A DNA stretch of 64,000 bases from Rhodospirillales bacterium (GTDB lineage Bacteria; Pseudomonadota; Alphaproteobacteria; Acetobacterales; Acetobacteraceae), in the NCBI GenBank assembly GCA_025352665.1, contig JANXSM010000163.1, positions 45,273 through 109,272 on the forward strand, read 5' to 3'. Below the pieces are notes generated by a model. It searched no databases. It saw nothing but the letters and a program-made list of their open reading frames with translations, and was not told the DNA's origin. Shown in pieces: positions 1 through 8,802 of this stretch (position 1 is its first letter; each line of letters starts with the position of its first letter). The position numbers and the translations under genes were made by a program.

Positions 1-1
1 C

Positions 2-685
2 CCGTCGCGCGCCGTGTTCGCCGAGCTTGGTCTGGCCCGCATGCGCCACCAGCCGGTGGTGGTGTCCAACCCGATCGACACGGAATGCTTCCGCCCCCGG
101 GACATACGCGCGGAAGATTTCGGGCTGCGCGCTCCGGTGATCACCTACGCAGGACGGCTCGGGGCCGAGAAGAACATCGAGTCGATCCTGCACGCCCTGG
201 CCTTGCTGCCGGATGGCCCGACGCTGGCGCTCGCCGGCCACGGCGCCCAGGAGCACGCGTTGCGCAGGCTTGCCGCCGAGCTTGGCATCTCGGACCGCGT
301 CGCCTTCCTCGGAACCCTCGACAAGCAGCGCCTGGCTTGCCTGTTCTCGGCCTCGGCCCTGTTCGTGATGATGAGCACCAGCGAGACCCAAAGCATGGCG
401 AGTCTGCAGGCGATGGCCTGCGGCGTGCCGGTGATCGCCCCCGATCAAGGCCCGCTGGCCGAGTTCGTCACGACCGGCAACGGCCGCCTGGTCTCGCCGC
501 ACGACCCAGCAGCCCTCGCGCGCGCGATCGCCGATCTGCTCGCCGACCCCGATCGGCGTGCCATGTTGGGCGAGGCCGCCCATAGGCTGGCGCAGCACCA
601 CTCCATCGCCGCCGTGACAGACTCCTGGGAAAGTCTGTATCGATCCCTGTTGCCGCAGAATGACATCGCATGGAGTGCGACATGA
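2..685 (+). CDS. Glycosyltransferase family 4 (GT-B), 5' end outside window
   Basis: The reading frame is open from the first bases, so the N-terminal acceptor domain lies upstream; a GTG at 14 is probably internal. What is visible is the C-terminal nucleotide-sugar-binding half of a GT4 enzyme: the start of the Rossmann domain (VITYAGRLGAEKNIESIL) and the donor-binding segment STSETQSMASLQAMACG followed by PVIAPD. In the usual E-x7-E motif the second Glu is Gln here. It likely transfers a sugar to a lipid or polysaccharide at the cytoplasmic face of the membrane. It overlaps the next gene by four bases (ATGA), so the two glycosyltransferases are translationally coupled. The substrate cannot be told. 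Confidence 0.85.
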   Translation, partial: PSRAVFAELGLARMRHQPVVVSNPIDTECFRPRDIRAEDFGLRAPVITYAGRLGAEKNIESILHALALLPDGPTLALAGHGAQEHALRRLAAELGISDRVAFLGTLDKQRLACLFSASALFVMMSTSETQSMASLQAMACGVPVIAPDQGPLAEFVTTGNGRLVSPHDPAALARAIADLLADPDRRAMLGEAAHRLAQHHSIAAVTDSWESLYRSLLPQNDIAWSAT

Positions 686-1419
686 AGCTCAGTTTCGTCG
701 TGCCAGCCTACAATGAGGAAGCCGGTCTTGGACGCACGCTCAAAGCCATCATCGAGCAGGTGGCGGCAAGCGGGTGCGCGGCGCAGATCATCGTGGTCAA
801 CAACGCCAGCACCGACGCCACACCGGCCGTGGCTGCAAGCTTTCCCGGCGTGACGGTGGTGGATGAGCCGATCAAGGGCCTGTATCAGGCGCGTCGCGCA
901 GGGCTTGCGGTGGCGAAAGGTGAGCTGATCGCCAATGTCGACGCGGACACGATCATCACCGACGGCTGGATTCAACGCGTGCTGCAGGAATTCGGCGCCA
1001 ACCCCAAGCTCGTGGCGCTCAGCGGACCCTATGTTTACTACGATGTCTCGCCAGCGCTGCGGTTATGGGTGAATTTATTTTACCGGTCCGGCTATGTTTT
1101 TTACATGCTCAACCGCTTTGTATTCAAAGTTGGTTCGATGATGCAAGGTGGCAACTTTGTCGTACGCCGCAGCGCCATGGAAACGATCGGCGGCTTCAAC
1201 AAGAATTTCGCCTTCTACGGCGAGGACACCGACCTCGCCCGCCGCCTCAGCGCGGTCGGCGACGTGAAGTTCACCTTTGACCTGCCGGCGCAATCCTCAG
1301 GCCGCCGCCTGGTCAGCGAGGGTCCGATCAAAATCGGCGCGCGCTACGCCATGAACTTCGTCTGGGCCACGTTCTTTCACAAGCCTTTCACCGAAACCTG
1401 GATGGACATCCGCAACTGA
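682..1419 (+). CDS. Glycosyltransferase family 2 (GT-A)
   Basis: A 245-residue GT2 enzyme. It begins with the classic nucleotide-sugar motif SFVVPAYNEEAGLG, has a DxD-type metal site (NVDADT, about residues 88-93), a GGNFVVRRSAM segment, and the late acidic motif YGEDTDLARRL that holds the catalytic base in GT2 enzymes. Hydrophobic stretches around residues 115-145 suggest membrane association rather than full spanning. The start at 682 is chosen over the in-frame ATG at 670 because it forms an ATGA overlap with the upstream glycosyltransferase. The pair probably builds part of a glycolipid or exopolysaccharide; substrate unknown. Confidence 0.85.
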   Translation: MKLSFVVPAYNEEAGLGRTLKAIIEQVAASGCAAQIIVVNNASTDATPAVAASFPGVTVVDEPIKGLYQARRAGLAVAKGELIANVDADTIITDGWIQRVLQEFGANPKLVALSGPYVYYDVSPALRLWVNLFYRSGYVFYMLNRFVFKVGSMMQGGNFVVRRSAMETIGGFNKNFAFYGEDTDLARRLSAVGDVKFTFDLPAQSSGRRLVSEGPIKIGARYAMNFVWATFFHKPFTETWMDIRN

Positions 1420-1433
1420 GGCGCGGTCGCCGT

Positions 1434-1537
1434 TAGATCTTTATGGCTTTGGATAGTTTATCCAAAGCCATAAAGATGATCGATTAAATAAAGGCTTAGA
1501 GCCGGATTATGTTTCTATCCAACATCATCCGGCTCTA
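1434..1537. mobile_element. TA-flanked two-hairpin element (copy 1, 100 bp)
   Basis: Two perfect or near-perfect hairpins in tandem, bounded by TA at 1434-1435 and 1536-1537. The first pairs ATCTTTATGGCTTTGGATA with its complement across GTT; the second pairs TAGAGCCGGAT with ATCCGGCTCTA around a loop containing CTATC. The layout (hairpin, AT-rich linker, TAGAGC hairpin, TA) and 100-bp length match copies at 10162, 33403 and 50256. It follows the GT2 stop and could also end transcription. Confidence 0.7.
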
Positions 1538-1691
1538 AGCCAAACCCTGCGGCCCCTGCCGCCGCGCCGGCAGACCGGTTCTTTCAAGCTCGCCTGCCAG
1601 CAGGGCTGACGCGCGCTGCGGCAGCGTGCACGGGCTTTACCCCTCCCGTCCGGGTGCTATGAGGGTCGGGCCACCAGCCCGGAATGCCCCT

Positions 1692-3050
1692 ATGACCTAT
1701 GATTTCGACCTGTTTGTGATCGGCGGCGGATCCGGCGGCGTGCGCTGCGCCCGCATCGCCGCCGGCCACGGCGCCCGCGTGGCGGTGGCCGAGGAACGCT
1801 TCTGGGGCGGCACCTGCGTCAATGTCGGCTGCGTGCCGAAGAAGCTGTTTGTGATGGCCGCCGAATACGGCAACTCCGCCGCCGATGCGAAGGGCTTCGG
1901 TTGGAACCTGGGGCCGGCCACACACGACTGGAGTGCGCTGATCGGCGAGAAGAACGTGGAGATCGCCCGGCTCAACGGCATCTATGTCAAGCTTCTGACC
2001 GGTGTCGGCATCACCATCTTCGAGAAGAAGGCCGTGTTCATCGACCCTCATACGCTCGATGTCGGCGGCGAGCGTGTCACCGCCGAACGCATCGTCATCG
2101 CCACCGGCGGCCGCCCGGTGATGCCCCCCTTCGTCGGCGCCGAGCACGTCATCGTCTCGGATGATGCGTTTTTCCTGAAGCAGTTCCCCAAGCGCGTCGT
2201 GCTGCTCGGCGGCGGCTACATCAGCGTCGAGTTCGCCGGCATCTTCCAGGGTCTCGGCGCCCAGGTGGACCTGGTGATGCGCCAGAAGCTGCCGCTGCGC
2301 GGCTTCGATGAAGACCTGCGCACGGGCCTCGCCGAGGAACTGACCAACTCCGGCATCCGCCTGCACGCCGAGGTCGCGGTGCGCGAGGTGACCGCGCGCG
2401 GCGACATCAAGACCGTGCATCTGGCCGACGGCACCACAATCGAAGCCGATCTGTGCTTCGCAGCCATCGGCCGCGCCCCCTATGTCGCAGGCCTCGGCCT
2501 GGACAACGCGGGTGTCGCCATCGATGCCAAGGGCGCGGTGACGGTGGACACCACCTCGGCCACCAACGTGGCGCATATCTATGCCATCGGAGATGTCACC
2601 GACCGGCTGAACCTTACGCCCGTCGCGATCGCTGAAGGCCATTCGCTGGCCGAGGCGCTGTACGGCAATGGCCCCCGCCACTGGGATCTCGAGCGTGTCG
2701 CCACTGGCGTGTTCAGCAGCCCGCCGATCGGAACCGTGGGCCTGACCGAGGCGCAGGCCGCGGCTCGCGGCCCTGCCGACATCTACCTCAGCCGCTTCAC
2801 GCCTATGCGCCACACGCTGACCGGCCGCGCCCGCAAGACGCTGGTGAAGCTGGTGGTGGACCAGGCCACCCAGCGCGTGCTCGGCGCCCACAAGCTGGGC
2901 GACGACGCGCCGGAGATCATCCAGGGCATTTCCATCGCCATCAACTGCGGCGCCGCAAAGGCCGATTTCGACCGCACCGTCGGCGTCCACCCGACCGCCG
3001 CCGAAGAGTTCGTCACTCTGCGAACCCGCACGCGAGTTGCAGGCGGGTAG
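1692..3050 (+). CDS. gor: Glutathione-disulfide reductase
   Basis: A 452-residue FAD/NADPH disulfide oxidoreductase of the usual family length. In order: FAD-binding GGGSGG near residue 11, redox-active disulfide in [13 protein letters not shown] (about residues 38-50), NAD(P)-binding [10 protein letters not shown] near 175, second FAD motif YAIGDVT near 300, and the C-terminal dimer-interface motif [11 protein letters not shown] with the catalytic His. The CVNVGC spacing identifies the glutathione/trypanothione/mercuric branch, and the C-terminus has no extra Cys pair, so glutathione reductase is preferred. It reduces GSSG in the cytoplasm. The start ATG at 1692 fits the N-terminus of homologues; longer in-frame ATGs at 1626 and 1659 would add a non-homologous leader. 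Confidence 0.93.
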   Translation: MTYDFDLFVIGGGSGGVRCARIAAGHGARVAVAEERFWGGTCVNVGCVPKKLFVMAAEYGNSAADAKGFGWNLGPATHDWSALIGEKNVEIARLNGIYVKLLTGVGITIFEKKAVFIDPHTLDVGGERVTAERIVIATGGRPVMPPFVGAEHVIVSDDAFFLKQFPKRVVLLGGGYISVEFAGIFQGLGAQVDLVMRQKLPLRGFDEDLRTGLAEELTNSGIRLHAEVAVREVTARGDIKTVHLADGTTIEADLCFAAIGRAPYVAGLGLDNAGVAIDAKGAVTVDTTSATNVAHIYAIGDVTDRLNLTPVAIAEGHSLAEALYGNGPRHWDLERVATGVFSSPPIGTVGLTEAQAAARGPADIYLSRFTPMRHTLTGRARKTLVKLVVDQATQRVLGAHKLGDDAPEIIQGISIAINCGAAKADFDRTVGVHPTAAEEFVTLRTRTRVAGG

Positions 3051-3112
3051 CCAGAGCGCCTAGATCAATAAATCAGCACAACAGCTCGCTTCTTGAGCAA
3101 CCGGAACCGCCG

Positions 3113-4492
3113 ATGACCTCCATTTGGACTCCCGCTTCCTGGCGTCGCAAGCCGATCCGCCAGGTCCCCGCGTATCCCGACCCGGCGCGGCTGAAAGCCT
3201 TCGAGGACAAGATCCGCGCCTATCCGCCTTTGGTGTTCGCGGGCGAGGCGCGGCGGCTGAAGGCGCAGCTCGGCGCCGTGCAGGAAGGCCGCGCCATCGT
3301 GCTGCAGGGCGGCGACTGCGCGGAGAGTTTCGCGGGCTTCACCGCCAACAACATCCGCGACACCTTCCGCGTACTGCTGCAGATGGCCGTCGTGCTCACC
3401 TACGGTGCGGCCGTGCCGGTGGTGAAGATGGGCCGCATGGCCGGGCAATATGCCAAGCCGCGCAGCTCGGACATGGAGACGATCGGCGACGAAACGCTGC
3501 CCAGCTACCGCGGCGATATCGTCAACGGCCCGGAATTCACGCCCGAGGCGCGCATCCCCGATCCGGCCCGCATGGAGACCGGCTATTTCCAGTCCGCCGG
3601 CACACTCAACCTGCTGCGCGCCTTCGCCTCCGGCGGCTACGCCGACTTGCACGAGGTGCACCGCTGGAACCTGGGCTTCGTCGCACGCTCTCCCCTGGTG
3701 GAGCGCTACCGCGATCTCGCGCAACGCATCGACGAGACGTTGGCCTTCATGTCCGCCTGCGGCATGACGTCGGACACCACGCGAGAAATGCGCGAAACCG
3801 ATTTCTACATCAGCCACGAAGCCCTGCTGCTGCCCTATGAGCAGGCGCTGACCCGCATCGACAGCACCACCGGCGACACCTACGCCTGCTCGGCGCACTT
3901 CCTGTGGATCGGCGACCGTACTCGCCAGCCGGACGGGGCCCATGTGGAATTCCTGCGCGGTGTGCGCAATCCGATCGGCCTCAAGGTCGGCCCGACCATG
4001 GATCCCGACGAGCTGCTGCGCCTGATCGACATCCTCAACCCGCAGGACGAGCCCGGCCGCCTTACACTGATCAGCCGCATGGGGGCGGACAAGGTCGAAC
4101 GGTCCCTGCCACCACTGCTGCGCGCCGTTCAGCGCGATGGTCGCAAGGTGGTCTGGCTGTGCGATCCCATGCACGGCAACACCATCTCGGCCCATGCCGG
4201 GGTCAAGACCCGCAGTTTCGATGCCATCCTGACCGAAGTCCGCCGCTTCTTCGACGTCCATGCCGCCGAGGGCAGCTGGGCCGGCGGCGTGCATGTGGAA
4301 ATGACCGGCCAGGAGGTCACCGAATGCATCGGCGGCGCCCATGGCCTCACCATGAAGGATCTCGGCGGCCGCTACGAAACCTTCTGCGACCCGCGGCTCA
4401 ACGCGGAGCAGTCGCTGGAGCTGGCCTTCCTGGTGGCGGAGGAGCTGAAGGCGCGCAGGCACCGGCCGAGCCCTGCGGTCGCGGCCCAGTAG
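3113..4492 (+). CDS. aroG: Class II 3-deoxy-7-phosphoheptulonate synthase
   Basis: A 459-residue class II (plant-type) DAHP synthase, the first enzyme of the shikimate pathway, joining phosphoenolpyruvate and erythrose 4-phosphate. It shows the family's WTPASWR start, GGDCAESF with the metal-binding Cys near residue 70, the CDPMHGNT segment with the metal His, [14 protein letters not shown] with the metal Glu, and ETFCDPRLN near the C-terminus. Length and all metal ligands are normal. It lies 62 bp after gor and 7 bp before pncB, on the same strand, so co-transcription is likely. Symbol aroG is generic for the family. Confidence 0.94.
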   Translation: MTSIWTPASWRRKPIRQVPAYPDPARLKAFEDKIRAYPPLVFAGEARRLKAQLGAVQEGRAIVLQGGDCAESFAGFTANNIRDTFRVLLQMAVVLTYGAAVPVVKMGRMAGQYAKPRSSDMETIGDETLPSYRGDIVNGPEFTPEARIPDPARMETGYFQSAGTLNLLRAFASGGYADLHEVHRWNLGFVARSPLVERYRDLAQRIDETLAFMSACGMTSDTTREMRETDFYISHEALLLPYEQALTRIDSTTGDTYACSAHFLWIGDRTRQPDGAHVEFLRGVRNPIGLKVGPTMDPDELLRLIDILNPQDEPGRLTLISRMGADKVERSLPPLLRAVQRDGRKVVWLCDPMHGNTISAHAGVKTRSFDAILTEVRRFFDVHAAEGSWAGGVHVEMTGQEVTECIGGAHGLTMKDLGGRYETFCDPRLNAEQSLELAFLVAEELKARRHRPSPAVAAQ

Positions 4493-4499
4493 ACCCATC

Positions 4500-5657
4500 A
4501 TGGAGCATATTCCGGAGCCGGACCTGGACGCCGACATCGCCGCGCGCACGGACGTGTATTTCAACCGCACCAAGGCGATCGTCAGCCGGTTCGGCGATCG
4601 CCACGTCACCTACGCTTTGTTCCTGCGTCGCCCGGTGATCGCGGCCCCGCGGTTGATGCTCGACTGGCTCGGGCGCGCCGCCGCCGCCCGCAACACCCGC
4701 TTCGATATCGAGCTGACCCATGCGGAAGGCGACTGGGTGGGCGCCGGGGAGCCGCTGGTCTATATCGGCGGCAACTTCACCCAGCTCACCGATCTCGAAA
4801 CCATCCTGCTGCAGAAGATCGGTCCTGCCTGTGTGGCCGCCCACAACGCCTACCAGATGTCGCTCGCGCTGCCGAAGGTGCCGTTCCTGGCGATGGAGGC
4901 GCGCCACTGCGCCGGTGCCGAGATGCAGGAGATGATGGCCTATGCGGCCAGCGTCGGCAGTGCGGCCGCCCAGCGCGAGGGTGCGCGCGGCTTCATCGGC
5001 AATGCCACCGACGGCACGGCGCATTATTTCGGCGCTGCGGCGGGCATGGGCACCATGCCGCACGCCCTGATCGGCTACGCCGGCAGCACCGTGCGCGCCG
5101 CCGAAATGTTCCACCAGACGTTCCCCCAGCAGGCGCTGACCGTTCTGGTCGATTATTTCGGCCGCGAGATCACCGACGCGCTCGCGGTATGCCGCCGCTT
5201 CCCGGACATCGCAGCCGAAGGCCGCCTGTCGGTTCGGCTCGACACCCATGGCGGCCGTTTCCTCGAAGGGCTCGACCCCGCCGAGAGCTATGCGGTGCTG
5301 GAACGCCACGCGCCCGGCGCCATCCGCCGCTATCGCTCGGACGCCGAGCTACGCGCCCTGGTCGGCACCGGCGTGTCGGCCGCTGCCATCTGGCGCATGC
5401 GTGAGGGGCTGGACGAGGCCGGCTATCCTGCCGTTCGCATCATCGCCTCCTCCGGTTTCGGCGTCGACAAATGCCGCGTGATGGCGGATGCGCATGCGCC
5501 GATCGACGTGGTCGGCACCGGCAGTTTTATACCGGACGCCTGGGCCGAGACCTACGCCACCGCCGATATCGTGGAGTACGACGGCGAGGCGCGGGTCAAA
5601 GTGGGTCGCGAGTTCCTGCTGCGTCGCAACGAGGCCCGGCTGCGCAACGGGCACTGA
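4500..5657 (+). CDS. pncB: Nicotinate phosphoribosyltransferase
   Basis: A 385-residue enzyme of the type II phosphoribosyltransferase fold that makes nicotinate mononucleotide from nicotinate and PRPP in NAD salvage. Visible family features: N-terminal RTDVYFNRTK, the TDLETILLQKIG helix, the EARHCAG segment, the GTMPHALIGY motif with the conserved phosphorylatable His region, a SVRLDTHGGRF strand and the late IIASSGFGVDKC phosphate-binding part. It starts 7 bp after the DAHP synthase. The nearby nadE supports a role in NAD supply. No premature stop or missing domain is seen. Confidence 0.9.
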   Translation: MEHIPEPDLDADIAARTDVYFNRTKAIVSRFGDRHVTYALFLRRPVIAAPRLMLDWLGRAAAARNTRFDIELTHAEGDWVGAGEPLVYIGGNFTQLTDLETILLQKIGPACVAAHNAYQMSLALPKVPFLAMEARHCAGAEMQEMMAYAASVGSAAAQREGARGFIGNATDGTAHYFGAAAGMGTMPHALIGYAGSTVRAAEMFHQTFPQQALTVLVDYFGREITDALAVCRRFPDIAAEGRLSVRLDTHGGRFLEGLDPAESYAVLERHAPGAIRRYRSDAELRALVGTGVSAAAIWRMREGLDEAGYPAVRIIASSGFGVDKCRVMADAHAPIDVVGTGSFIPDAWAETYATADIVEYDGEARVKVGREFLLRRNEARLRNGH

Positions 5658-5664
5658 TCCGCGC

Positions 5665-6714
5665 GTGGGCCCAGTGTTCTCGACGGGGCTGACCGAAATT
5701 CACCACCGCCCAGCCGGCGGCGACCTCACACTGATCACCTTCGGCAACGCCGCAACCCTTGCGGACGGTCGCAGCTTCTGGGCCAGCGGCGTTGCCGACG
5801 CGCTCGATCTCGACTGCATCGGCTTCATGCCCTGCCTGCCGCACTGGTATCCGGAGGCGGACATGGCCGCCTGCGTGGCCCAAATTGCCCAGCATCTCGC
5901 CGGCCGCCGGGTGGTCCTTTACGGCGACAGCATGGGCGCCTACGCCGCCATCCGCCACGCGCGGCTGTTCCGGCCCGCCGCGATCATCGCGGTGGCACCG
6001 CAGCGTTCGATCGATCCTGCCGATGTGCCGGACGACACGCGCTTTCACCATTTCTTCCGCCCACATCTGCACGCCGGCATGGCGATCGCGGCGGCGCACC
6101 GCGTAGCCGTCGCGCCGCTGGTGATCCACGATCCGCTGGACCGCGCGGATTTCGGCCAGCTGCAGGGCCTGCAGGCGGTTATGCCGGTGGTGCCGATTCC
6201 GCTGTTTCACACCGGCCACCAAGCGGTGCACATGCTCTCCGACCGCAAGGTGTTCGCCAGGCTGCTCACCCTGGCGCTGGCGCAGGACCCGGGTGGGATC
6301 GCAGGCTTGCTGCGCCAGGCCAAGAAGCCGCATCGCTTCTATCTCAACGGGCTCGGCGCCGCGGCATTGACGGCCGGCCACCGTGGCTGGGCCGACGCCA
6401 TCCTGGGCCGAGCCCGCGCCGCCGGCACCAGCATGGCCGACATTCTATGGCTGCGCGCGCACGCCCACCGACGCGCTGGCCGCTGGGCCGCGGCCGAGGC
6501 GGACGCCCGCGCCTCGCTCGCCCTGCCCGACGCCAACCCGGCCCGGCGTGCCGACCTCTGGGAATTGCTCTACGTTCAGCTGCGCAGCCGCGGCCGCGCC
6601 GCCGATGCCGCAGCCCTGTGCCACAAGGCGATGGCCGAGTTTGCGCAAGGCTCGGCTGAGCGCACGCGTCTCGCAGAATTCCTCGCCGCCGACCAAAGCT
6701 GCGGGCAGGGATGA
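5665..6714 (+). CDS. Alpha/beta-hydrolase-like protein with C-terminal repeat region
   Basis: A 349-residue protein of unknown function. The N-terminal half contains a nucleophile-elbow sequence YGDSMGAYAA near residue 93, a hydrophobic strand AIIAVAPQRS, and a late His in FHTGHQAVH near residue 190, compatible with a Ser-His hydrolase fold. From about residue 215 the sequence turns Ala/Arg-rich and helical (AEADARASLALPDANPARR), resembling TPR-like helical pairs. GTG at 5665 is chosen because it follows the pncB stop by 7 bp and no ATG lies near; a second GTG is at 5674. Position between pncB and nadE suggests co-expression with NAD synthesis but gives no proof of a link. Confidence 0.72.
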   Translation: MGPVFSTGLTEIHHRPAGGDLTLITFGNAATLADGRSFWASGVADALDLDCIGFMPCLPHWYPEADMAACVAQIAQHLAGRRVVLYGDSMGAYAAIRHARLFRPAAIIAVAPQRSIDPADVPDDTRFHHFFRPHLHAGMAIAAAHRVAVAPLVIHDPLDRADFGQLQGLQAVMPVVPIPLFHTGHQAVHMLSDRKVFARLLTLALAQDPGGIAGLLRQAKKPHRFYLNGLGAAALTAGHRGWADAILGRARAAGTSMADILWLRAHAHRRAGRWAAAEADARASLALPDANPARRADLWELLYVQLRSRGRAADAAALCHKAMAEFAQGSAERTRLAEFLAADQSCGQG

Positions 6715-6760
6715 TAGTCGCCCGCTTGGCGTTTGCCATCCGCCGCCTTAGCTTCCGTTC

Positions 6761-8425
6761 ATGCCCAGCCCCCTGAAACTCGCCATCGCCCAGATCAACC
6801 CGCATCTCGGGCAGATCGAGAGCAACCTCGTCCTGATCCGCGCCGCCCGTGCCGAGGCGGCCCGGCTGGGGGCCGACCTCGTTGTCACCCCGGAATTCTC
6901 CATCGCGGGCTACCCGCCGGAGGATCTGGTACGCAAGCGCGCGTTCGTGATTGCCTGTACGGCGGCGATCGAGGCGCTGGCGGCCGATACCGCCGATGGC
7001 GGCCCGGGCCTGATCGTCGGCGGCCCCTGGCAGGAGGGCGACAGGATCTACAACGCCGCCTTCGTGTTGGACGCCGGCGGCATCACCGCCCGGCGCGCCA
7101 AGCACGAGCTGCCCAACTACGGCGTTTTCGATGACAAGCGCGTGTTCGACGCAGGCCCAGCACCTGGCCCGGTGGTGTTCCGCGGCCACCGCATTGGGCT
7201 GATGATCTGCGAGGACTGGTGGTTTCCCGCCGTCTGCGAAACCCTCGCTGAAAGTGGTGCGGAAATGCTGCTGTCGATCAACGGCAGCCCGTGGGAGGAC
7301 AGCAAGCAGGCCAATCGCGTCGACCTCGCGGTGGCGCGCGTGGTGGAGACGGGCCTCGCCTTCGCCTTCGTCGGCCAGGTCGGCGGCCAGGACGAGCTGG
7401 TGTTCGATGGCTCCAGCTTCGTGCTGAACCCGGACCGGTCGCTGGCGCTGATGATGCCGCATTTCGAGCAGGCCATCACGCTGACCGAATGGCACAACGA
7501 TGGCGAGCGCCTGGTGTGCGCGCCGCAGCCATTGCCTCCGGAAGTGGACCGGCTGGAGTTGATCTACCGCTGCCTCATGCTGGGCCTGCGCGACTACGTG
7601 AACAAGAACCGCTTCCCCGGCATCATCCTCGGCCTCTCCGGAGGCATCGACAGCGCGATATCGGCAGCCATCGCGGTCGACGCGCTGGGGGCCGCGCGGG
7701 TGCGCAGTTTCATGCTGCCCAGCCCCTACACCAGCCAGGACAGTCTGGACGATGCCGCCGCATGTGCCCGTCTGCTGGGCATCTCCTGCGACAGCATCGC
7801 CATCACCCCCGCCATGCACGCCTTCGAGCAGGCCCTGGCGCCGATCTTCGAAGGTCGCCCGGCCGATATCACCGAGGAGAACATCCAGTCCCGCACGCGC
7901 GGGCTGCTGCTGATGGCGATTTCGAACAAGCTCGGCCACATGGTGCTGACCACCGGCAACAAAAGCGAGATGTCGGTCGGCTACGCCACACTGTACGGCG
8001 ACATGTGCGGCGGCTACTCGGTGCTGAAGGATGTCTATAAAACCCTGGTGTTCGAACTCTGCCACTGGCGCAACGCGCAACATCCACAGGGCGGCCTCGG
8101 CCCTCTTGGCGCGGTCATGCCGATGCGAGTCATCACCAAGCCGCCGAGCGCCGAGCTGAAACCCAACCAGACCGATCAAGACAGCCTACCGCCCTACGAC
8201 GAGCTCGACGCCATCCTCGCCGGTCTGATCGAGGGTGAGGTGTCGGTGGACGCGCTGGTGGAAAAAGGCCATGATCGTAGGACTGTGCTGCGTGTCTGGC
8301 AGATGCTGGACCGCGCCGAGTATAAGCGGCGGCAAGCGCCACCTGGCGTAAAAATCACCCCGCGCGCCTTTGGCCGCGACCGCCGCTACCCCATAACAAA
8401 TGGATATACCGCGTTGATTTCATGA
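6761..8425 (+). CDS. nadE: Glutamine-dependent NAD(+) synthetase
   Basis: A 554-residue two-domain enzyme. Residues 1-270 form a nitrilase-type glutaminase: the catalytic Glu in VTPEFSIAGYPPEDLV, Lys in AKHELPNYGVFDDKR and Cys in LMICEDWW are all present. From about residue 285 the synthetase domain follows with the PP-loop LGLSGGIDSA and downstream TTGNKSEMSVGYATLYGDM. It converts nicotinate adenine dinucleotide to NAD with glutamine as nitrogen donor, completing the route begun by pncB nearby. The 3' end overlaps the next gene by four bases (ATGA). Confidence 0.95.
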   Translation: MPSPLKLAIAQINPHLGQIESNLVLIRAARAEAARLGADLVVTPEFSIAGYPPEDLVRKRAFVIACTAAIEALAADTADGGPGLIVGGPWQEGDRIYNAAFVLDAGGITARRAKHELPNYGVFDDKRVFDAGPAPGPVVFRGHRIGLMICEDWWFPAVCETLAESGAEMLLSINGSPWEDSKQANRVDLAVARVVETGLAFAFVGQVGGQDELVFDGSSFVLNPDRSLALMMPHFEQAITLTEWHNDGERLVCAPQPLPPEVDRLELIYRCLMLGLRDYVNKNRFPGIILGLSGGIDSAISAAIAVDALGAARVRSFMLPSPYTSQDSLDDAAACARLLGISCDSIAITPAMHAFEQALAPIFEGRPADITEENIQSRTRGLLLMAISNKLGHMVLTTGNKSEMSVGYATLYGDMCGGYSVLKDVYKTLVFELCHWRNAQHPQGGLGPLGAVMPMRVITKPPSAELKPNQTDQDSLPPYDELDAILAGLIEGEVSVDALVEKGHDRRTVLRVWQMLDRAEYKRRQAPPGVKITPRAFGRDRRYPITNGYTALIS

Positions 8426-8802
8426 GCGAGATACATTTGGCTGACGTTTTCGCACCCGAAGGAGGCTGGCGCATCCGCATCCTCGATCTGTCAGGCGGTG
8501 CGGAGGACAACATCGTTGAGGAGATCGCGGGTTTCCCCACCTTGATGCACGCCAACGCGTTCGCACGTCGCTATGTGCGCGACAGCATGGAGTTGTGCCG
8601 CGCCACCGGCGCCACCTCCCGCGACGTGCTCGCCGCCTGGTTCGCCTTCGGTGAGGACGCCCATGTGATCGATGCCGGCGACGCCACCTGGCGCAGCGCC
8701 ACCGAGCTGTCGAACTTCGCCGACCGGCCCGCCGACGCAGAAGACCGCGACTGGCGCTCACTCGACCCCCGCCAGGACGGCGACGAGGATGACGAGGAAT
8801 GA
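8422..8802 (+). CDS. Conserved hypothetical small protein
   Basis: A 126-residue soluble, acidic protein, not recognised. It starts with MSEIHLADVF, has GGWRIRILDLSGG and a helical middle, and ends in a strongly acidic tail (GDEDDEE). There is no signal peptide or membrane segment. It overlaps nadE at its start and gltX at its end by four bases each, so the three genes are almost certainly translated from one mRNA. Codon usage resembles the flanking genes, which supports it being real. Function unknown. Confidence 0.75.
   Translation: MSEIHLADVFAPEGGWRIRILDLSGGAEDNIVEEIAGFPTLMHANAFARRYVRDSMELCRATGATSRDVLAAWFAFGEDAHVIDAGDATWRSATELSNFADRPADAEDRDWRSLDPRQDGDEDDEE

Noticed and set aside
1584..2990. 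Minus-strand open frame opposite gor (and a similar one at 3065-4609 opposite the DAHP synthase)
   Set aside because: Antisense of clearly coding genes; composition typical of shadow frames.
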